64,000 nt of DNA from GCA-2731375 sp964631725 (GCA_964631725.1 CAZVYX010000003.1:1-64000), one strand, 5' to 3'. Numbered from the stretch's first letter, positions 25,558 through 34,456 are shown. Translations and numbers: made by a program. Notes: a model not told the origin generated them from the sequence alone.

Positions 25558-25995
25558 CTAACCGTGGCGGCCATATCGGGGAAGCCAGCGTACTTTTGAC
25601 GGATAGACGTGGCGGTGCCCATGACGCCGCGCATGGCGGCGTTCCTGCCGGATCTGGCGGCGATGGGCCTTGCGGTCCTGCCGGCGATGCCAAGCCTCAT
25701 GCTGGCGGCAACGACGGTGGGCCTCATGACCCGAGCGATGCTTCTTGCGCTTCAGGTAATTGTGCTGCCCGTGGCGAACCTGGTCCCGCGCCGCCATATG
25801 CCGGCCGTACACCAGGCGGCAGGCGCCACCATCGCACTTCAGGCTGACGACCGGCGCGATATACGGGTTTGTTTGCTGATGGCGGACCGGCCAGGGGTGA
25901 TGATTGCGCCCTTGGCGCCAGTCCTGCGCCTGGCCGGGGCCGGCGGTGCAGATCACGATCATTGCCGCCAGGAATGAGACGATTTGCGTTTTCAT
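25558..25995 (-). CDS. Secreted His/Arg-rich small protein
   Basis: The ATG at 25995 with GAGAGGG upstream begins a clear signal peptide (MKTQIVSFLAAMIVICTAGP then GQAQ). The mature ~120 residues are striking: after a short segment with the Cys pair CDGGAC, the C-terminal ~85 residues are roughly half His, Arg and Lys, with repeated RH, HR and RR dyads and few hydrophobics. I do not recognise a family. Metal, heme, nucleic acid or LPS binding in the periplasm is possible. An antisense hydrophobic reading frame covers it but lacks a convincing start. Confidence 0.68.
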   Translation of the reverse strand: MKTQIVSFLAAMIVICTAGPGQAQDWRQGRNHHPWPVRHQQTNPYIAPVVSLKCDGGACRLVYGRHMAARDQVRHGQHNYLKRKKHRSGHEAHRRCRQHEAWHRRQDRKAHRRQIRQERRHARRHGHRHVYPSKVRWLPRYGRHG

Positions 25996-26062
25996 GATGT
26001 ATCCCTCTCGGTTACTTAGTGAAAAGCCGTTAAACGATGACGGCATTTTGACCGAGGCAGCC

Positions 26063-26099
26063 TGAACCAAAGCTGAGGTCCGGGTTCATCTAGTGTTCA
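26063..26099. promoter_or_regulatory. GTTCA repeats in a divergent promoter region
   Basis: Two direct GTTCA repeats begin at 26084 and 26095 (11-bp period), and an inverted TGAACC lies at 26063-26068. The 194-bp region separates the His/Arg-rich secreted protein gene (minus) from sthA (plus). Phased direct half-sites are typical of OmpR/PhoB-type response regulators; which gene is controlled is not clear. Confidence 0.4.
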
Positions 26100-26189
26100 G
26101 CATTGGTCTCTTGGGAAATTGTCCGAATATTAACCATTAATTTGTACTGATACCCTGGCAAATATTGGCGCTTGAGGGATTAGTACGTC

Positions 26190-27605
26190 ATGGCGAAATA
26201 CGATTACGATATGATCTGCATCGGCAGCGGGCCGGCCGGTCAACGGGCCGCCGTGCAAGGCGCCAAGCTGGGCAAGCGTGTCGCCATCATCGAACAGGAA
26301 CAGGTGGTCGGCGGCGTCAGCCTGCACACCGGCACCATCCCCTCGAAAACCTTTCGCGAGGCGGTGCTGACATTTGGCCGTGGCGGACGGCGGGCCTCCG
26401 ACATGCGGCGGCGGGCCAGCGACGGCAACGGCGTCTACCAAAAGGCGGTGACGGCGTCACAACTGTTTGAACGGGTCGGCAACATCGTGCAGCGGGAGGA
26501 ACAGGTTCAGGATGCCCAGTTGGGTCGCAATGATGTCGACGTCATCGTCGGCACGGCGCAATTCAAGGGCCCGCACGAACTGTGCATCAAATCATCCATG
26601 GGCGAGCGCACTGCCACCGCCAAGAACGTCATGATCGCCGTCGGCACCAGGCCAGCGACACCCGCCAATACCAAGCTTGACGGCGAGCGGATCATTACCT
26701 CCGACGAAATCTTCCATTTGGACGAATTGCCCCATTCCATGGTGGTCATCGGCTGCGGCGTTGTTGGTATCGAATACGCCTCGATGTTCGCCCTGCTGGG
26801 TGTCGAGGTGACGGTCGTCGATGGCCGTGGCACGCCGTTGGAGTTTCTTGACCGCGAGATTGTGGACGAACTGGTACATCAATTGCGGGCCATCAATGTG
26901 GTCTTCCGCTTGGGCGAAACCGTCGAACGGGTGGAGACGCGGGATGCGGCGCGCGGCCAGGTCGTCGTCTCGCTGGAATCCGGCAAGCGCCTGGTCGCGG
27001 ATGTGGCCCTGGTCTGCGCCGGGCGGGCCGGCAATACACCCACCCTCAATCTAAAGGCGGCAAAACTGGCCACCGACGAGCGTGGGCGCTTGAGCGTCGA
27101 CGATACCTTCCGCACCAAACAGAAGCATATTTTCGCCGGCGGCGATGTCATCGGCTACCCGGCCCTGGCGGCCACATCGTCGGAGCAAGGGCGCCTGGCG
27201 GCCTGCAACGCCTTTGGCGTCAAGGTCGGGCCGATGCCGACGAACTTCCCCGTGGGCATTTATTCCATTCCCGAGATATCCATGGTCGGCGAGACCGAGC
27301 ACGAGTTGACGGCACGGAAAGTCCCCTACGAGGTCGGCATCGCGCGCTTCCGCGAAATCGCCCGTGGCCAGATTCTGGGCGATGACACCGGCTTGTTGAA
27401 ACTGATTTTCCACCGCGACGATCGCAGCTTGCTCGGCGTGCACACGATCGGCACCGGCGCCACCGAACTGATCCACATCGGCCAATGCGTCATGGGATTG
27501 AACGGCGGTCTGAATTACTTCCTGGAAACCGTCTTCAACTATCCGACCCTGGCGGAATGCTACAAGGTCGCCGCCCTGGACGCCTACAATAAGCTAAACC
27601 TGTGA
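26190..27605 (+). CDS. sthA: Soluble pyridine nucleotide transhydrogenase
   Basis: The 471-aa flavoprotein has the FAD motif GSGPAG near the N-terminus, the NAD(P) motif GCGVVGIEYA mid-protein, and the C-terminal dimerisation domain of the disulfide-reductase family. The segment where relatives hold the redox Cys pair reads SLHTGTIPSKTFREAV, that is, lacking both cysteines, as expected for Si-specific transhydrogenases. It interconverts NADPH and NAD+ in the cytoplasm, balancing redox cofactors. Its 3' end overlaps the convergent GNAT gene by 12 bp. Confidence 0.92.
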   Translation: MAKYDYDMICIGSGPAGQRAAVQGAKLGKRVAIIEQEQVVGGVSLHTGTIPSKTFREAVLTFGRGGRRASDMRRRASDGNGVYQKAVTASQLFERVGNIVQREEQVQDAQLGRNDVDVIVGTAQFKGPHELCIKSSMGERTATAKNVMIAVGTRPATPANTKLDGERIITSDEIFHLDELPHSMVVIGCGVVGIEYASMFALLGVEVTVVDGRGTPLEFLDREIVDELVHQLRAINVVFRLGETVERVETRDAARGQVVVSLESGKRLVADVALVCAGRAGNTPTLNLKAAKLATDERGRLSVDDTFRTKQKHIFAGGDVIGYPALAATSSEQGRLAACNAFGVKVGPMPTNFPVGIYSIPEISMVGETEHELTARKVPYEVGIARFREIARGQILGDDTGLLKLIFHRDDRSLLGVHTIGTGATELIHIGQCVMGLNGGLNYFLETVFNYPTLAECYKVAALDAYNKLNL

Positions 27606-28016
27606 CCTAAGCATGAAGGCATCCGGTTCCGGCAGTGACTCGAAACCATACTGACGATAAAGGCCGTGAGCATCGGCGGTGGCCAATAGGAAACGGGTCA
27701 CATCCGCCAAATCGGGATGCGCGACGATCCGCGCCATCAGCCACTTGCCCAGGCCCTTTCCGCGCAATTCATCCAGGACAAAGACATCCGACAGCCAGGC
27801 GAAGCGGCACTGGTCGGTCACCACCCGGGCGAAACCGACCTGCCGCCCGCCGTCTTCGTATATGCCGAAGACGATGGCATTCTCGATGGACCGGCGGATA
27901 TTCTCTTTGGCCGTGCCCTGGCCCCAATAGGTCTGGGCGATATAGTCCACGGTAAAGTCCCAATCCAGACGGCCGGGTTCGGTCGAGATGGTGTACCCGT
28001 CCCGTTGCCATTCCAT
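27594..28016 (-). CDS. GNAT-family N-acetyltransferase
   Basis: A 140-aa GNAT protein with the acetyl-CoA loop DELRGKGLGKWLM (R/Q-x-x-G-x-G/A) and the preceding beta-strand WLSDVFVLDE. A conserved ending (HGLYRQYGFESLPEPD) resembles the small single-domain GNATs of the YhbS/ElaA-like type. Acceptor substrate unknown. It lies 13 bp downstream of the SDR gene and overlaps sthA convergently. Confidence 0.85.
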   Translation of the reverse strand: MEWQRDGYTISTEPGRLDWDFTVDYIAQTYWGQGTAKENIRRSIENAIVFGIYEDGGRQVGFARVVTDQCRFAWLSDVFVLDELRGKGLGKWLMARIVAHPDLADVTRFLLATADAHGLYRQYGFESLPEPDAFMLRSQV

Positions 28017-28029
28017 CGGAAGCGCCCGC

Positions 28030-28806
28030 CTAGGCGGTCTGCTTGTTCTTCGCAGCAGCGATGTCCGCGGACATGTCGCGGGGATCCGTTGCGGTGAGGG
28101 AGACCTCCGACACCATGGCGCGGCGCGGCAGACCGACCGCCATCATCACGGCGGCCGAGATATCCTCGGGCATCATCATACGGGCACGGGTCGCCTCATC
28201 AGGGGGCAGGGCCCGGTTGTCCAGGATCGGCGTATCCACCTCGCCCGGGTTGACGGTGATGGCCCGGATACCGAAGGGCCGCATTTCCTGGGCCAGGACA
28301 TTCATGTAGACCCGCGCCGCCGTTTTCGCCGCGCTGTAAGCCGCACCCGCCATGACCGAGGGGTTGACCCCCGCCATGGAGGCGATCATCACCACATCGC
28401 CCTGGCCCTTTTCGACCATGGCCGGCATCAGGCAACGGGTTAGCACCATCGGCCCCATGGTGTTGACGTCCATGACATCGCGCCATTCCTCCGCCCCGAT
28501 ATAGCGGGCACTTCTGATCTTGGAACTGAAACCGGCGTTGTTAATCAGAATATCGATTACGCCGTGTTCCTCCAGCAGGGCGGCGGCGAATGCCTCGATG
28601 GCATCCGGGTCCGTCATGTCACAAATTACCTGACTGGCCGTGCCGCCCGCGTCCGTGATCAGCTTGACCGTTTCCTCCAACGGCGCCGCCCGGCGGCCCG
28701 AAACAATGACCTTGACCCCGGCATCGGCCAAATCCTGGGCGATGGCCCGGCCAATGCCGGTGCCCCCGCCGGTGACCAATGCCGTTTGACCCTGCAATGA
28801 ACTCAT
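28030..28806 (-). CDS. SDR-family oxidoreductase
   Basis: A 258-aa classical short-chain dehydrogenase: cofactor motif TGGGTGIGRA at the N-terminus, NNAGFSSK, and the catalytic YSAAK with upstream Ser (MIASMAG). The region after the Rossmann strand contains RR, suggesting NADP(H) preference (inference). Start with GGGAGAAA upstream. It is transcribed toward the GNAT gene and diverges from the sulfatase. Confidence 0.88.
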   Translation of the reverse strand: MSSLQGQTALVTGGGTGIGRAIAQDLADAGVKVIVSGRRAAPLEETVKLITDAGGTASQVICDMTDPDAIEAFAAALLEEHGVIDILINNAGFSSKIRSARYIGAEEWRDVMDVNTMGPMVLTRCLMPAMVEKGQGDVVMIASMAGVNPSVMAGAAYSAAKTAARVYMNVLAQEMRPFGIRAITVNPGEVDTPILDNRALPPDEATRARMMMPEDISAAVMMAVGLPRRAMVSEVSLTATDPRDMSADIAAAKNKQTA

Positions 28807-28887
28807 GACGTTGTTTCTCCCAAATATTCAATCAATCGGTTTCGCACCTGTGGCACACTGTATACCAAGGTGGGCCAATAGGAACGG

Positions 28888-30468
28888 ATGAAAGCAAAAG
28901 AGATGCCCGAGAAGACGCCAAACATACTCTTCATCATGGTTGACGAACTGGCGCCGCAGGTATTGCCGTGCCACGGCCATCCGGTGGTACAGACGCCGAA
29001 TATTGACCGCCTGGCTGCCGAGGGCGTGGTATTCGAAAACGCCTATACCAACTCCCCCATCTGTGCGCCGGCCCGGGCCGCGATGATGACGGGCCGCTAT
29101 ACCCCGGCGATCGGCGCCTTTGACAACGGCACCGAAATCCCAACCTCGATGCCGACCATGGCGCATTATCTGCGCGCCGCCGATTACGAGGCGACGCTGT
29201 CGGGCAAAATGCATTTCATCGGGCCCGATCAGTTGCACGGCTTTCAACGGCGCCTGACGACCGATATCTATCCCGCCAATTTCGCCTGGACCGCCAATTG
29301 GGAGCGCCCGCCGACGGCGCCGAACCCGGCCGGTGTCACGGTCAGCCCGGTTCTGGAAGCGGGCCCCTGCGTCCGCAGCATGCAGATCGACTATGACGAC
29401 GACGTCGAGCATATGGCGCTGCAGGAGCTATATGATCTGGCGCGCCGGCCCGACGATGCGCCGCCGTTCTTCCTGACGGTTTCGTTCACCCACCCGCATC
29501 CACCGTTTACCTGCGGCCAGGAACATTGGGATCTATACGACCATGATGCCATCGACATGCCCAAGGTCGGCCCCATTGCCGAAGCTGACATGGATGAAGC
29601 CAGCCGCTACCTCTATTTCGGGCACCGCCGGGACCGCTTTACGGTCACGGACGAAGCGGTGCGCAACGCCCGGCATGCCTATTACGGCATGATCAGCTAC
29701 ATCGACGACAAGGTCGGCCGCCTGATGGACGCCCTGGAGCAACTGGGGATGGGGTCGGATACCATCGTCGTCTTCACCTCCGACCATGGCGAGATGCTGG
29801 GCGAGCGCGGCATGTGGTTCAAGATGAACATGTTTGAATGGTCGGTCCGGGTGCCGATGATCTTCTGGGCCCCGGGCAGGTTCTCAGCCAAACGGATCAA
29901 GCAAAACGTCTCCCTGGTCGATCTGCTGCCGACCTTCACGGAACTGGGCGGTGGCCCGGCCCGGGAGGATTTTCCAGATGAGCTGGACGGCAACTCCATG
30001 CTCGGGCTGCTGACCACCGGGGCGGACGAGGCCTGGCCCGATACGGCTATTTCCGATTACACCGCCAACGCCACGCCGGGGCCGGTGCGCATGGTTCGTC
30101 GGGGGGATTTCAAGCTGATCCATATTCCCGACAACCTGTCCCTGCTGTTCAACCTGGCCGACGACCCGGACGAATTGCATAACCTGGCCGGCGAGGCGGA
30201 ACATCAGTCCTTGATCGAGGAGTTGAAGGCCATCGCTTTTCGCGACTACGACCCGGAACAGGTCAGCCGCGAAGTCCGCACTTCCCAACGCCGGCGCCTG
30301 TTCATCCGCGACGCCGCCGATCCCGACAGCACGGATGCCAACTGGGCCTATGTCGCCCGCCCCGGCGACGAAAACCGCTACGTCCGCGGCGGCGGCATCG
30401 CCAAGGGCGAAAACGCCACCAAGGCCCTGGCCCGCTTTCCCTACGTGGAGCCGCCGCCTGAAGGCTAG
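28888..30468 (+). CDS. Choline-sulfatase-like type I sulfatase
   Basis: The 526-aa protein begins NILFIMVDELAPQ and carries the sulfatase signature CAPAR with Cys59 (to become formylglycine) and Arg63. The segments SGKMHFIGPDQLHGF, RLTTDIYP and the C-terminal tail (SQRRRLF...) closely resemble BetC choline-sulfatase. It lacks a signal peptide, as BetC does, so it is cytoplasmic and would need an anaerobic or FGE-type maturase encoded elsewhere. No choline oxidation genes (betA/betB) are nearby, so a different organosulfate is possible. Confidence 0.85.
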   Translation: MKAKEMPEKTPNILFIMVDELAPQVLPCHGHPVVQTPNIDRLAAEGVVFENAYTNSPICAPARAAMMTGRYTPAIGAFDNGTEIPTSMPTMAHYLRAADYEATLSGKMHFIGPDQLHGFQRRLTTDIYPANFAWTANWERPPTAPNPAGVTVSPVLEAGPCVRSMQIDYDDDVEHMALQELYDLARRPDDAPPFFLTVSFTHPHPPFTCGQEHWDLYDHDAIDMPKVGPIAEADMDEASRYLYFGHRRDRFTVTDEAVRNARHAYYGMISYIDDKVGRLMDALEQLGMGSDTIVVFTSDHGEMLGERGMWFKMNMFEWSVRVPMIFWAPGRFSAKRIKQNVSLVDLLPTFTELGGGPAREDFPDELDGNSMLGLLTTGADEAWPDTAISDYTANATPGPVRMVRRGDFKLIHIPDNLSLLFNLADDPDELHNLAGEAEHQSLIEELKAIAFRDYDPEQVSREVRTSQRRRLFIRDAADPDSTDANWAYVARPGDENRYVRGGGIAKGENATKALARFPYVEPPPEG

Positions 30469-30498
30469 CGGGGCGGAGTGACTGCGGCGGTCACACGA

Positions 30499-30969
30499 TT
30501 ACAACGGCCGTTCGCCCAGATCCTGGTTGAGCATCAGCAGATAGCCGTCCGGGTCCTGGACGAAAATCTCCAACTGGCCGTCCTGGCGGTCGCCGGCCTG
30601 GCGCCAGACCTCGCGCAGGGGCGTGTGGACGGGCCAGTTCCGATCCGTCAGCGCGGCCATGACGGCTGAAAGGTCATCGACCTCCAATTGAAACATCACC
30701 CCCTGGCCGAGAGGATGTTGCATGGGCCCGGTTTCCCAACGACCGTTGCGTTGGCACAGCATAATCTGTGCACCGCGCCCATCCGCCAGCCGCCGCTCGA
30801 GATAGGCAAAGCGCTCCGCCGGACGGTCGTAGGCAACGGCAAAGCCAATGATCCCGCACCAGAAAGCCAGGCTGGCGGCGATGTCTTCCACATGCAGTTC
30901 ACACACCATTGGCTGCCATCCGCTTGATGGCGGCGCGCCGGTGCCAATCGGGCTGTCGTTGTTGCTCAT
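30499..30969 (-). CDS. VOC-superfamily (glyoxalase/bleomycin resistance) protein
   Basis: The 156-aa protein has the paired betaalphabetabetabeta modules: CELHVEDIAASLAFWCGIIG followed by an aromatic strand, then MFQLEVDDLSAVMAALTDRN and QLEIFVQDPDGYLLML. Likely metal ligands are H26-like in LHVED and E in LEIFVQDPDG. Function (dioxygenase, lyase or drug-binding) cannot be chosen from sequence. It diverges from the P450 gene. Confidence 0.8.
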   Translation of the reverse strand: MSNNDSPIGTGAPPSSGWQPMVCELHVEDIAASLAFWCGIIGFAVAYDRPAERFAYLERRLADGRGAQIMLCQRNGRWETGPMQHPLGQGVMFQLEVDDLSAVMAALTDRNWPVHTPLREVWRQAGDRQDGQLEIFVQDPDGYLLMLNQDLGERPL

Positions 30970-31055
30970 ATCAATGTCCGGGTCCCTGGGTTGGAGGCTG
31001 AAATTTTCGGCCGCTGATGCTATTGTAGCCGCCGGCGTGAAGTTTGGGGGGAAAC

Positions 31056-32414
31056 ATGGCGGTCAGCGAAAGCATCAAGACAGGCGGGGCACCGGGCACG
31101 GCGCCGGGGGCGCTGGATCATATTCCAGGCGATCTCGGTCTGCCTATATTCGGCAATACCTTTGAATTTCTGAGAGACCCCTTTGCCTTTCACCACCGCC
31201 GGCGGCAGGCATACGGCCCGGTCTACAAGTTCGGCGTTTTCGGCGGCCGGACCGTGATGCTGCATGGGGCGGATGCCCTGGAATATGTGCTGATGGACCG
31301 GGAGAAGAATTTCGGCTCCCGCCTGGGCTGGCGGTTGTTGCAGCAATTGTTCCCCAACGGCCTGATGCTGCGGGATTTTGACGATCACCGCGCTCACCGC
31401 CGGATCATGCAGGCCGCCTTCAAGCCGAAGCCCATGCAGGATTATATGCTGCGCCTGAATGATGGCATCGCCCACAGCATGCAGGCATGGCAGCCCTCGC
31501 CCCGGTTCGAGTTCTACCCCGCGATCAAGGATCTGACCCTGGAGCTTGGCGCCTCGGTCTTTCTCGGCCTGGAAATGGGCGCGGAAGCGGCGAAGCTGAA
31601 CCAGGCCTTCGTCGATGAAGTTGCCGCCTCGGTCGCGGTGATCCGCACGCCCTGGCCGGGGACGGCCATGCGCCGGGGCGTGAAGGCGCGGGCCTTTCTG
31701 CTGGAATACTTCCGCGATCTGATCCCGGCCCGGCGCCAGGGCGGCGGTGACGATATGTTCAGCGAGTTTTGCCGCGCGGAGTCCGAGGACGGCGCCTTTT
31801 TCAGCGATGACGAAATCGTCGACCATCTGAATTTCCTGCTGATGGCGGCCCATGACACCACCACCTCGGCCTTGACGACGATGATCTGGGCCCTGGCGCA
31901 ATATCCCGAGTGGCAGGACGCGGTGCGGGCCGAGATCATGGGCCTGGGCACGGCGCGGATCAGCTATGACGCCCTGGAGCAATTGGAGCTGACCGAGCGG
32001 GTCTTCAAGGAAGCGCTGCGTTTTCGGCCGCCGGTGCCGTTTCTGCCGCGCTTCGCCTACCGCCCGTTCGAATTCGGCGGCTATGAAATCCCCGGCGAGA
32101 CCCCGGTTTCCGTCAGCCCCGGCCTGGTCGCCATGTCGCCGTAGCTATGGAGCAAGCCGGAACTGTTCGACCCGGATCGGTTCTCCGACAACCGGGCCGA
32201 GGACCGCCGCCACCGCTTCGCCTGGTCGCCGTTCGGGGGCGGGGCGCATAAATGCATCGGCATGCACTTTGCGATCATGCAGGTACGCGCCTTCCTGCAT
32301 CAGTTCCTGCAGCACTACCGCGTCGCCCTGCCGGAAGACTATCAACCAAGCTGGCAGGCGATCCCGATCCCCAAACCCAGGGACGGCCTGCCGATCGTTC
32401 TCAGCCGCCTATAG
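31056..32414 (+). pseudogene. Cytochrome P450 interrupted by an in-frame amber codon
   Basis: The ATG at 31056 has GGGGGA upstream. Codons 1-362 encode a P450 N-terminal two-thirds with the I-helix AAHDTTTS (264-271) and the K-helix ExxR (E319, R322). A TAG at 32142-32144 (codon 363) interrupts it. The same frame then continues without another stop to TAG 32412-32414 and encodes LWSKPELFDPDRF and the heme-binding FGGGAHKCIG with Cys400. No frameshift is needed: one base change would restore a 452-codon enzyme. Without readthrough the product lacks the heme ligand and must be inactive. It could be a recent nonsense mutation, a sequencing error or a readthrough gene. The ORF before the stop shows no other damage. 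Confidence 0.85.
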
Positions 32415-32421
32415 GTGAGCC

Positions 32422-32922
32422 ATGCCCATCGCGCCGCACGCCGCAGCCAGTGTTCTGATTTTCCTGCTATTACTGGCAGTCGGCGCGGCAAACACCACGG
32501 CCTGGGCGGCCTCCCCCTGCGCGCGTCCCGGCACGCCGCTGGAGGCCAAGGCCCTGGCGGAAAAGGCCGCGGCCCATCTGGCCACGGTCGGGCCGGGCAA
32601 GGCCTTCAATGATTTCATGACCCACGGCGATGACTACATGCCGTTCGATCTGTACGTCTTTGTCTTCGACCAGAAGGGTCAGATGTGGGTCAACGGCCGC
32701 TTTCCCGGCATGATCGGCAGCAATATCGCCGATGCCGCCGACAGCAACGGCCGCCGCTTTCTATTGGATGCCATGCGCCGGGCCGCCAACGAAGGATCGG
32801 CCTGGGTCGAATACCAGTGGTACAACCCCTGCACCGGAACGGCGATGCCAAAATCCACCCATATCGTGCGCGCGGGACAATTTTTCGTTGGTGTCGGCGC
32901 CTATGGCAGGCTGAGTGTGTGA
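32422..32922 (+). CDS. Secreted single Cache-domain protein
   Basis: A 166-aa protein with a signal peptide ending near AWAA, then a stand-alone Cache-type sensor fold (AHLATVGPGKAFNDFM, FVFDQKGQMWVNGRFPGMIG, SAWVEYQWYNPCTGTAMPKS). It starts 7 bp after the end of the P450 frame, with AGGTGAG as ribosome-binding site. Cache domains bind small ligands such as carboxylates outside the membrane, normally inside chemoreceptors or kinases. Here no output domain is attached, so it is a soluble periplasmic binding module that may feed a separate receptor (inference). Confidence 0.82.
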   Translation: MPIAPHAAASVLIFLLLLAVGAANTTAWAASPCARPGTPLEAKALAEKAAAHLATVGPGKAFNDFMTHGDDYMPFDLYVFVFDQKGQMWVNGRFPGMIGSNIADAADSNGRRFLLDAMRRAANEGSAWVEYQWYNPCTGTAMPKSTHIVRAGQFFVGVGAYGRLSV

Positions 32923-32949
32923 ACTAACAAGACGGGAGGTACGAACATC

Positions 32950-33708
32950 GTGAACAATATCAGGCATCAGGACAGGCTGGGTTGGCGGGCCAAGATCGGC
33001 GTCGTCACGCCGGCCACCAACACCATTGTCGAGCCGGAATTCCATCAAATGGCGCCCCTGGGCGTGACAAATCATACGGCCCGTTTTCTGATCCCGAACA
33101 TGGATCTGAACAGCAACGAGGATTTCGAACAGCTGGTGGTGGAGATCAAGGCCAACCTGGATGATGCCATCGACGGATTGACGCCGGCGGCGGTGGATCA
33201 TGTAATCATCGGCATTTCGGCCGAGTCGTTTTGGGACGGGGCCGAAGGTGCCGACATTTTGCAAAAGCGGCTGGAGGCCAAGGCCGGCTGCAGCATGACC
33301 CTGGGCTCCGCCGCCGCCCGTTCAGCGCTGGAGGCGGTCGGTGCCAGGCGCCTGGGCGTGGTCACGCCGTACTGGCCCGTGGCGGACGAGCGCGTGCATC
33401 ATTATTTCGGGCAATGCGGTTTCGAGGTTGTTGCCCTGAAGGGCCTGAAGGCCAACAGCCCGGTCAATATCGCCGAACAGAGCGAGGAAACCCTGCGCCA
33501 GGCGATGATCGAGGTGAATACGCCGGATGTGGACGCCATTATCCAGGTCGGCACCAATCTGGGCATGGCGCAACTGGCGGGAGAGGCGGAACGCTGGCTG
33601 GGCAAGCCGGTCATCGCCATCAATACGGCGCTGTACTGGCACGCCCTGCGGCAGATGGGCATTGACGACAAGATCCCCGGCTGGGGCCGCTTGCTTACAG
33701 ATTTCTAA
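32950..33708 (+). CDS. Maleate isomerase/arylmalonate decarboxylase-family protein lacking the catalytic Cys pair
   Basis: GTG start at 32950 with GGGAGG upstream. The 252-aa protein has the Asp/Glu-racemase-like two-domain fold: GVVTPATNTIVEPEF, LGVVTPYWPVADERV and the closing PVIAINTALYWHALRQMGI. At the two positions where maleate isomerases carry catalytic cysteines it has GISAES and QVGTNL, so both Cys are absent. Its four other conserved blocks are intact, suggesting a distinct sister family with a different acid/base chemistry rather than a dead enzyme (inference). Substrate unknown. Confidence 0.85.
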   Translation: MNNIRHQDRLGWRAKIGVVTPATNTIVEPEFHQMAPLGVTNHTARFLIPNMDLNSNEDFEQLVVEIKANLDDAIDGLTPAAVDHVIIGISAESFWDGAEGADILQKRLEAKAGCSMTLGSAAARSALEAVGARRLGVVTPYWPVADERVHHYFGQCGFEVVALKGLKANSPVNIAEQSEETLRQAMIEVNTPDVDAIIQVGTNLGMAQLAGEAERWLGKPVIAINTALYWHALRQMGIDDKIPGWGRLLTDF

Positions 33709-33712
33709 GCCT

Positions 33713-34369
33713 TCACCACTGCTCCCAATGGGTGATCTCGGAGACCGGCGGGCGCTTGGCGGTCTTGAACTCGGTGCCGACGGTATAGGCCACGGGCAGC
33801 AACGCCACCTGCTGCACCCCTTCGGGAATACCCAATAGTTCGATCGCATCCTCTTCGGCGCGCAAATGCAGGGTCGTCAGCACCGTGCCCAGGCCACGGG
33901 CCCGCAGGGCGAGCTGGAAACTCCATACGGCGGGAAAGATCGAGCCCATGACACCGGCCCAGGCCGCGGGTGGCGGATCCTGCACCATATGTTCCACATT
34001 GATGCACGGGATCACGTGCACCGGCACATCCTGCAAACACTCCGCCAGATACTGGGCCGAGGAAATAACCCGGGTGGTCTGGCCGCTGTCATTCATGCCG
34101 GCGGCATCCACTTCGGCTTCCTGCAAATAGGTCCCCGCGCCCTTGCGGTAGATATCCGCCAGGGCCGCCCGCTTGGCCGGGTCCGTTACCACGATCCAGG
34201 ACCAGCCCTGCTTATTGGAGCCGGTCGGCGCCTGTTGCGAGAGTTCCAGGCATTCGTTGATCACCTCGCGCGGCACCTCGCGCTCCAGATCCAGGCGCTT
34301 GCGCACGGCGCGGGTCGTCGAAAGAAGGGCATCGGTCACGGCGAGATCAAATACGGTCATGGCTTCCAT
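33713..34369 (-). CDS. Nitroreductase-family FMN protein
   Basis: The 218-aa protein has FMN-binding elements near the N-terminus (STTRAVRKRL, QQAPTGSNKQGWSWIVV) and the conserved C-terminal LRARGLGTVLTTLH segment of the NfsA/BluB-like nitroreductase fold. ATG 34369 or the internal ATG at 34360 could start it. It is 4 bp from the convergent maleate-isomerase-family gene. It likely reduces nitro, quinone or enone compounds with NAD(P)H. Confidence 0.85.
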   Translation of the reverse strand: MEAMTVFDLAVTDALLSTTRAVRKRLDLEREVPREVINECLELSQQAPTGSNKQGWSWIVVTDPAKRAALADIYRKGAGTYLQEAEVDAAGMNDSGQTTRVISSAQYLAECLQDVPVHVIPCINVEHMVQDPPPAAWAGVMGSIFPAVWSFQLALRARGLGTVLTTLHLRAEEDAIELLGIPEGVQQVALLPVAYTVGTEFKTAKRPPVSEITHWEQW

Positions 34370-34456
34370 CTTTGTTGGCTTCTGTTTGGACGGCGCAATT
34401 TATCACGGGGCCGGGTCCGAGTCGCGCGCCACGAACCCAGGCAACAACAATCGCTC

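Noticed and set aside
25609..25977. 122-codon hydrophobic plus-strand frame over the His/Arg-rich gene
   Set aside because: The minus-strand frame has a ribosome-binding site and signal peptide; the plus-strand frame is the expected hydrophobic complement of Arg/His codons.
30478..30494. Small hairpin GTGAC/GTCAC after the sulfatase gene as terminator
   Set aside because: Five-base-pair stem with no T-run; too weak to call.
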